DNA of 64,000 nt from Pithys albifrons albifrons (Eukaryota; Chordata; Aves; Passeriformes; Thamnophilidae). Each line of letters opens with the position of its first letter. Positions within the stretch are counted from its first letter, which is position 1. This document shows positions 60,966 to 64,000 of this stretch, piece after piece. The notes under the pieces were generated by a model. It ran no database searches, was not told where the DNA came from, and worked only from the letters and a program-made list of their open reading frames with translations. The translations under genes and the position numbers were made by a program. Location: NCBI RefSeq assembly GCF_047495875.1, contig NC_092471.1:17567001-17631000 (forward strand). The letters are read 5' to 3'.

Positions 60966-61195
60966 CTGCCATGGCCAAGCGAGCTTGGACAGAGGCAGGG
61001 AAGTTCTCGGGACTGTCACAGCACTCGGTACTGACCGGGGCTGACCCTGCTGAGCATCCGAGATGATCCGGTCCGAGATCTGATGGGATCGGATGGCAGG
61101 GAGGCTTGAACTGCCCGGTACAGCCTCCACTGAGACTCGAACGCACAACCTTGTGATCCAGAGTCCGGAGTGCTCACCATTACACCACGGGTTAT
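60966..61195 (-). mobile_element. Composite SINE-like repeat: tRNA-Gln head plus 5S rRNA-like body (copy 2)
   Basis: Read on the minus strand, 61195-61127 is a well preserved tRNA-Gln-like head: GTGGTGTAATGGTGAGCACT, GGACTCTGGATC with CTG in the anticodon place, and B-box GCGTTCGAGTCTCAG. The same linker as copy 1 follows, then a 5S-like part at 61075-61010 with AGCAGGGTCAGCC and GTCAGTACCGAGTGCTG. A 15-base partial duplication around ATCTCGGA distinguishes it. The element ends near TTGGCCATGGCAG. It is better preserved than copy 1 in the A and B boxes. Confidence 0.78.
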
Positions 61196-61285
61196 CCACC
61201 CCAAAAAGGGAGAGTCCCAGACCCTACAGTGACTACATCCCAGGAGACTGCACTGAAACCCCATGGCCCAGCTCTCCTTTCCCCG

Positions 61286-61440
61286 ATCACAGAATGGTTG
61301 AGGTTGGAAGGAAACCACCTCGCCCAACTCCCCTGTGTGGGAAGGCTGCCCAGGGAATGCCCAGCTGGGTTCTGGATACTCCAAGAGCAGAGACTCCATT
61401 TCCTGAGGCACATGAGGAGATCAAGGTGCCCTTTGACACT
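61286..61440 (-). mobile_element. CR1 LINE fragment
   Basis: ATCACAGAATGGTTGAGGTT, GGAAGGAAACC and a CCCAGCTGGGTTCTGGATAC block in reverse CR1 orientation, about 90 bp from the composite repeat. The right end is uncertain. Confidence 0.75.
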
Positions 61441-64000
61441 TGCAACATCGGCCAAAGTTAAGTGCATGAAAATTGGAAGATAACATTTTCTCTTAACAAA
61501 AAGTGTATTTTCCTGAGGAAGAACATTTTATTTCCTGAAAACTGGAAAATATGCAAATTCAGAATGTTTTAGCCTTTATGATTAAGTTAGAAACAATGCA
61601 GGCAAGACAGCAGTTCTAAAAGGTTCCTTTGGCCATGAAGGATTTTCAAAAGCTTCTTTTTAGCCAACAAAACATATATATTTATTTAATCTTTACCTAG
61701 AATTATTCTTGAAGGAAGCATACATTTAAATCTCAGGGAAGCAGCACGAAATTCAAACAAATTACTCTGCAAATCTAAGACAGAATGGCTTACAAAACCT
61801 CAAATTCCAGGGCTTTACTCATCCCAAATACCCTTTTTAAATATGAAAATAAAATGAGAAAAGCGTAAAGCTCTTCACATAGAATGCCTTTTTTGGATGT
61901 GGATCCTTTCCAGCCTTGGTGAAGAGTGTTGACAGAACAATACCTTAATTTCCTTTGCAACTGGCATGTTTGGGCTGTAATTTTTCCTTCAGAGAAGTCA
62001 GACATTTCATTATTTTGCAAGACTAAATGAGTGAACTAACAATTACTGTAAGAAGACTTATGCTGGCTGGGGATGTGATCCTCAGGCTTTTTGTTTTATG
62101 GCCCCAAAATACATTTTACCATGTCATTCTTACCATCACCACATTGCCTCAGGACAAACAGGAGCTGATTCTCTCAGAAACCAGTTTTCATCTACTGATG
62201 ATGGAACCAATTAAATAAACCCTGATATTTCAAACTTTAAAGAAACATTCAGAGCCTTGGAATTGTACTGTTTATGTTCTGCAAATGACATTGAGGTCGT
62301 TTAATATTTTTTCTTTGGGGGAAACAAACTGCAGCAACATAAGAAAGCCTCCATCAAATCTGAGAGAGGGAAATATAAACAGGAAAAATTGCCAAGAGAG
62401 AAGATAACAAAATCCTGGCATCCGGAGAGCTGTCTGCTTGGCAAGCATGAATGACATTTACAAATGTTTGCTTTTAATTATATTCCTGGAAGACTTGGGT
62501 GAATAATACTGTTGAGAAAATTGCCACTTTCAAAACACCGTCACTTCATCATATTGAAATAAGTACAACACTCATGGAAGGGTGAGTGTACCTGAGGATG
62601 TCACCATAAAAAAGGGGAACTCTTGCCTCCCAAAGTGCTGACACCTGTGAGACCAGAGGGAGGAAGGATGCAGCTGTGTGTGGGATATCCACTGAACATC
62701 CAGCTCCTCACCAAGCCTCTGGAGGAGGGAGGGCAGGGATGCTGGCAAGGTGCCACTGGGGTTTTTTCTTCCTGTCATGACACAGCCAATGCAGAAGGGC
62801 ACAACTAAGCACAAAGTATTTTCCGAAACAACATCAGAAATGGGATTGAGCCATCAAATTGATGTCGTGTGGGGTCCTCACAGTCACCAGATTGCATTGG
62901 GGAGGTTAGACATGGATATTTGCTGATGGCTGAAGGCTTTATATCTCGTTGCTCATCTCTTCTTCTGAGCAAGCTCCATCCATTTTCCAGGCAAAATAAA
63001 AATAATATTGTGGCATTAAGAAAATAAGGGTGAGCAACAGCTCCATTCTGAGAACATTTTGGCAATTTCAGGAGAATTATGTCACAACTTCCCCAGCTGA
63101 AAACATTAAGGACAAAATATTTTGGGAGGATTGTTTTATCCAGCCAGAAACCAAGAGGGACACATGCCAAGCAATGTTTACATCATGCCTCCCATCCTCA
63201 GCACACTGGGGTAAAACCAAGGTGATAAACAGAGCACAGTGAAAATCCCAAGACTTTGAAAGGGTCCAGCACCCAAACCCCATGACATTGAGGTACACCA
63301 GCTTGTATGACTAAGGGGAATGAGTGAATTAAACTAAGTTCATAAATTCCTATTTTTTAAAAAAGGATGCTTGTTAAAACAACATCCTTAGAAGAACAAA
63401 ACAGTATCTGTTTCATTCTCAATAGAACTTCCTAAATTAAACATCCATCTCATAAAAAGTGAGGCCCTCCCATCCCAAGTTCTGGAGCACTCTGTTCTCC
63501 CACACGTTCATTTTTCAAATTGCTGAACACCCAGAAGCACAATCAAGGTCTCTTCAAAGTTGAGCTCATTGCCAGAGACAGGAGTCACCAGTCTGCTGCA
63601 GAAAGGTGAGTGGAGACATAAAATCCTAGAAGAAAGCAGAATTCCGGATCCTATTTCTGATGGATCTTCTCAAATACAGAAATGGAGCCCATCTGAAAGA
63701 ATTACCATAAAGTTCTCCGGGCTTCTTATTTAGGGCATGTCTGAGCCACAGCAGACTGCACTCACCTCACCCTTGATTTGGACTGCAGACTCTGCTGTAG
63801 GAAAATGGGACACAGACAAGGGTCACACAGCTGTGGGTAACCCCCCGAGACCTGAATCCCAGCCACTGCCAGCAATAATGGCAGGGGTGGATTAAAGGAG
63901 TTAAGAGATCCCTCCTTGTTTGTTTGGCTATGTGAGACGAGTCCTCAGGGCAGCACACACAGCTCTGCTCACTTCCTGGCCACAGGAACAAAACAATTAG
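61441..64000. other. Non-coding to window end, nothing recognised
   Basis: Unique AT-rich sequence. If CAPN6 starts beyond the window, this is its first intron. Confidence 0.5.

Noticed and set aside
61127..61195. Functional tRNA-Gln gene (minus strand)
   Set aside because: A and B boxes are good, but the anticodon arm region has extra changes and it continues into the composite repeat body.
63630..63670. N-terminal CAPN6 exon suggested by a D-P-E-F reading on the minus strand
   Set aside because: A stop codon lies directly upstream in frame and the following residues do not match the calpain N-terminus.

Overview
The window is vertebrate nuclear DNA, almost certainly from a bird and most likely a passerine. 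The evidence is the many short 3' fragments of CR1 LINEs, a solo ERV LTR with the TG...CA ends and TGTCCTAG start common in songbird genomes, the absence of mammalian SINEs, and large AT-rich non-coding stretches. Species and chromosome cannot be read directly. In human the gene found here lies between PAK3 and DCX on the X chromosome, but no exon of either neighbour was recognised.

Only one protein-coding gene is firmly supported: a calpain on the minus strand, in 11 coding exons from 51869 down to a stop at 32073. The visible 589 residues run from just before the catalytic cysteine to the C-terminus. Family-specific signatures (the NRSGGC...TFLQNPQ block, the VRSPVQ block of the C2 domain and the terminal SSDDLAEL) identify it as CAPN6. 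Unlike human CAPN6, all three catalytic residues are present (Cys at 51792-51794, His at 46804-46806, Asn at 46708-46710). The first coding exon, about 55 residues, was not found and probably lies beyond 64000.

The rest is non-coding. From 0 to 23 kb there are simple repeats with a short telomere-like motif, a solo LTR (938-1650), CR1 pieces, and a 5'-truncated RTE-like LINE (5033-5880) flanked by an unusually long 68-bp target-site duplication. There is also a (CTT)n tract and one copy of a composite SINE-like repeat, a tRNA-Gln-like head fused to a 5S-rRNA-like segment. At 23.2-24.0 kb a CCCATC hexanucleotide array abuts a CpG island that carries a near-consensus CTCF motif, GC boxes and an inverted CCAAT box, and so looks like a promoter or insulator. 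From 24 to 32 kb is mostly unique sequence, plus one copy of a ~268-bp segment that recurs about 8 kb away inside a CAPN6 intron. From 52 to 64 kb (upstream of, or in the first intron of, CAPN6) there is a CR1 copy and a second tRNA-Gln/5S composite repeat next to another CR1 fragment.
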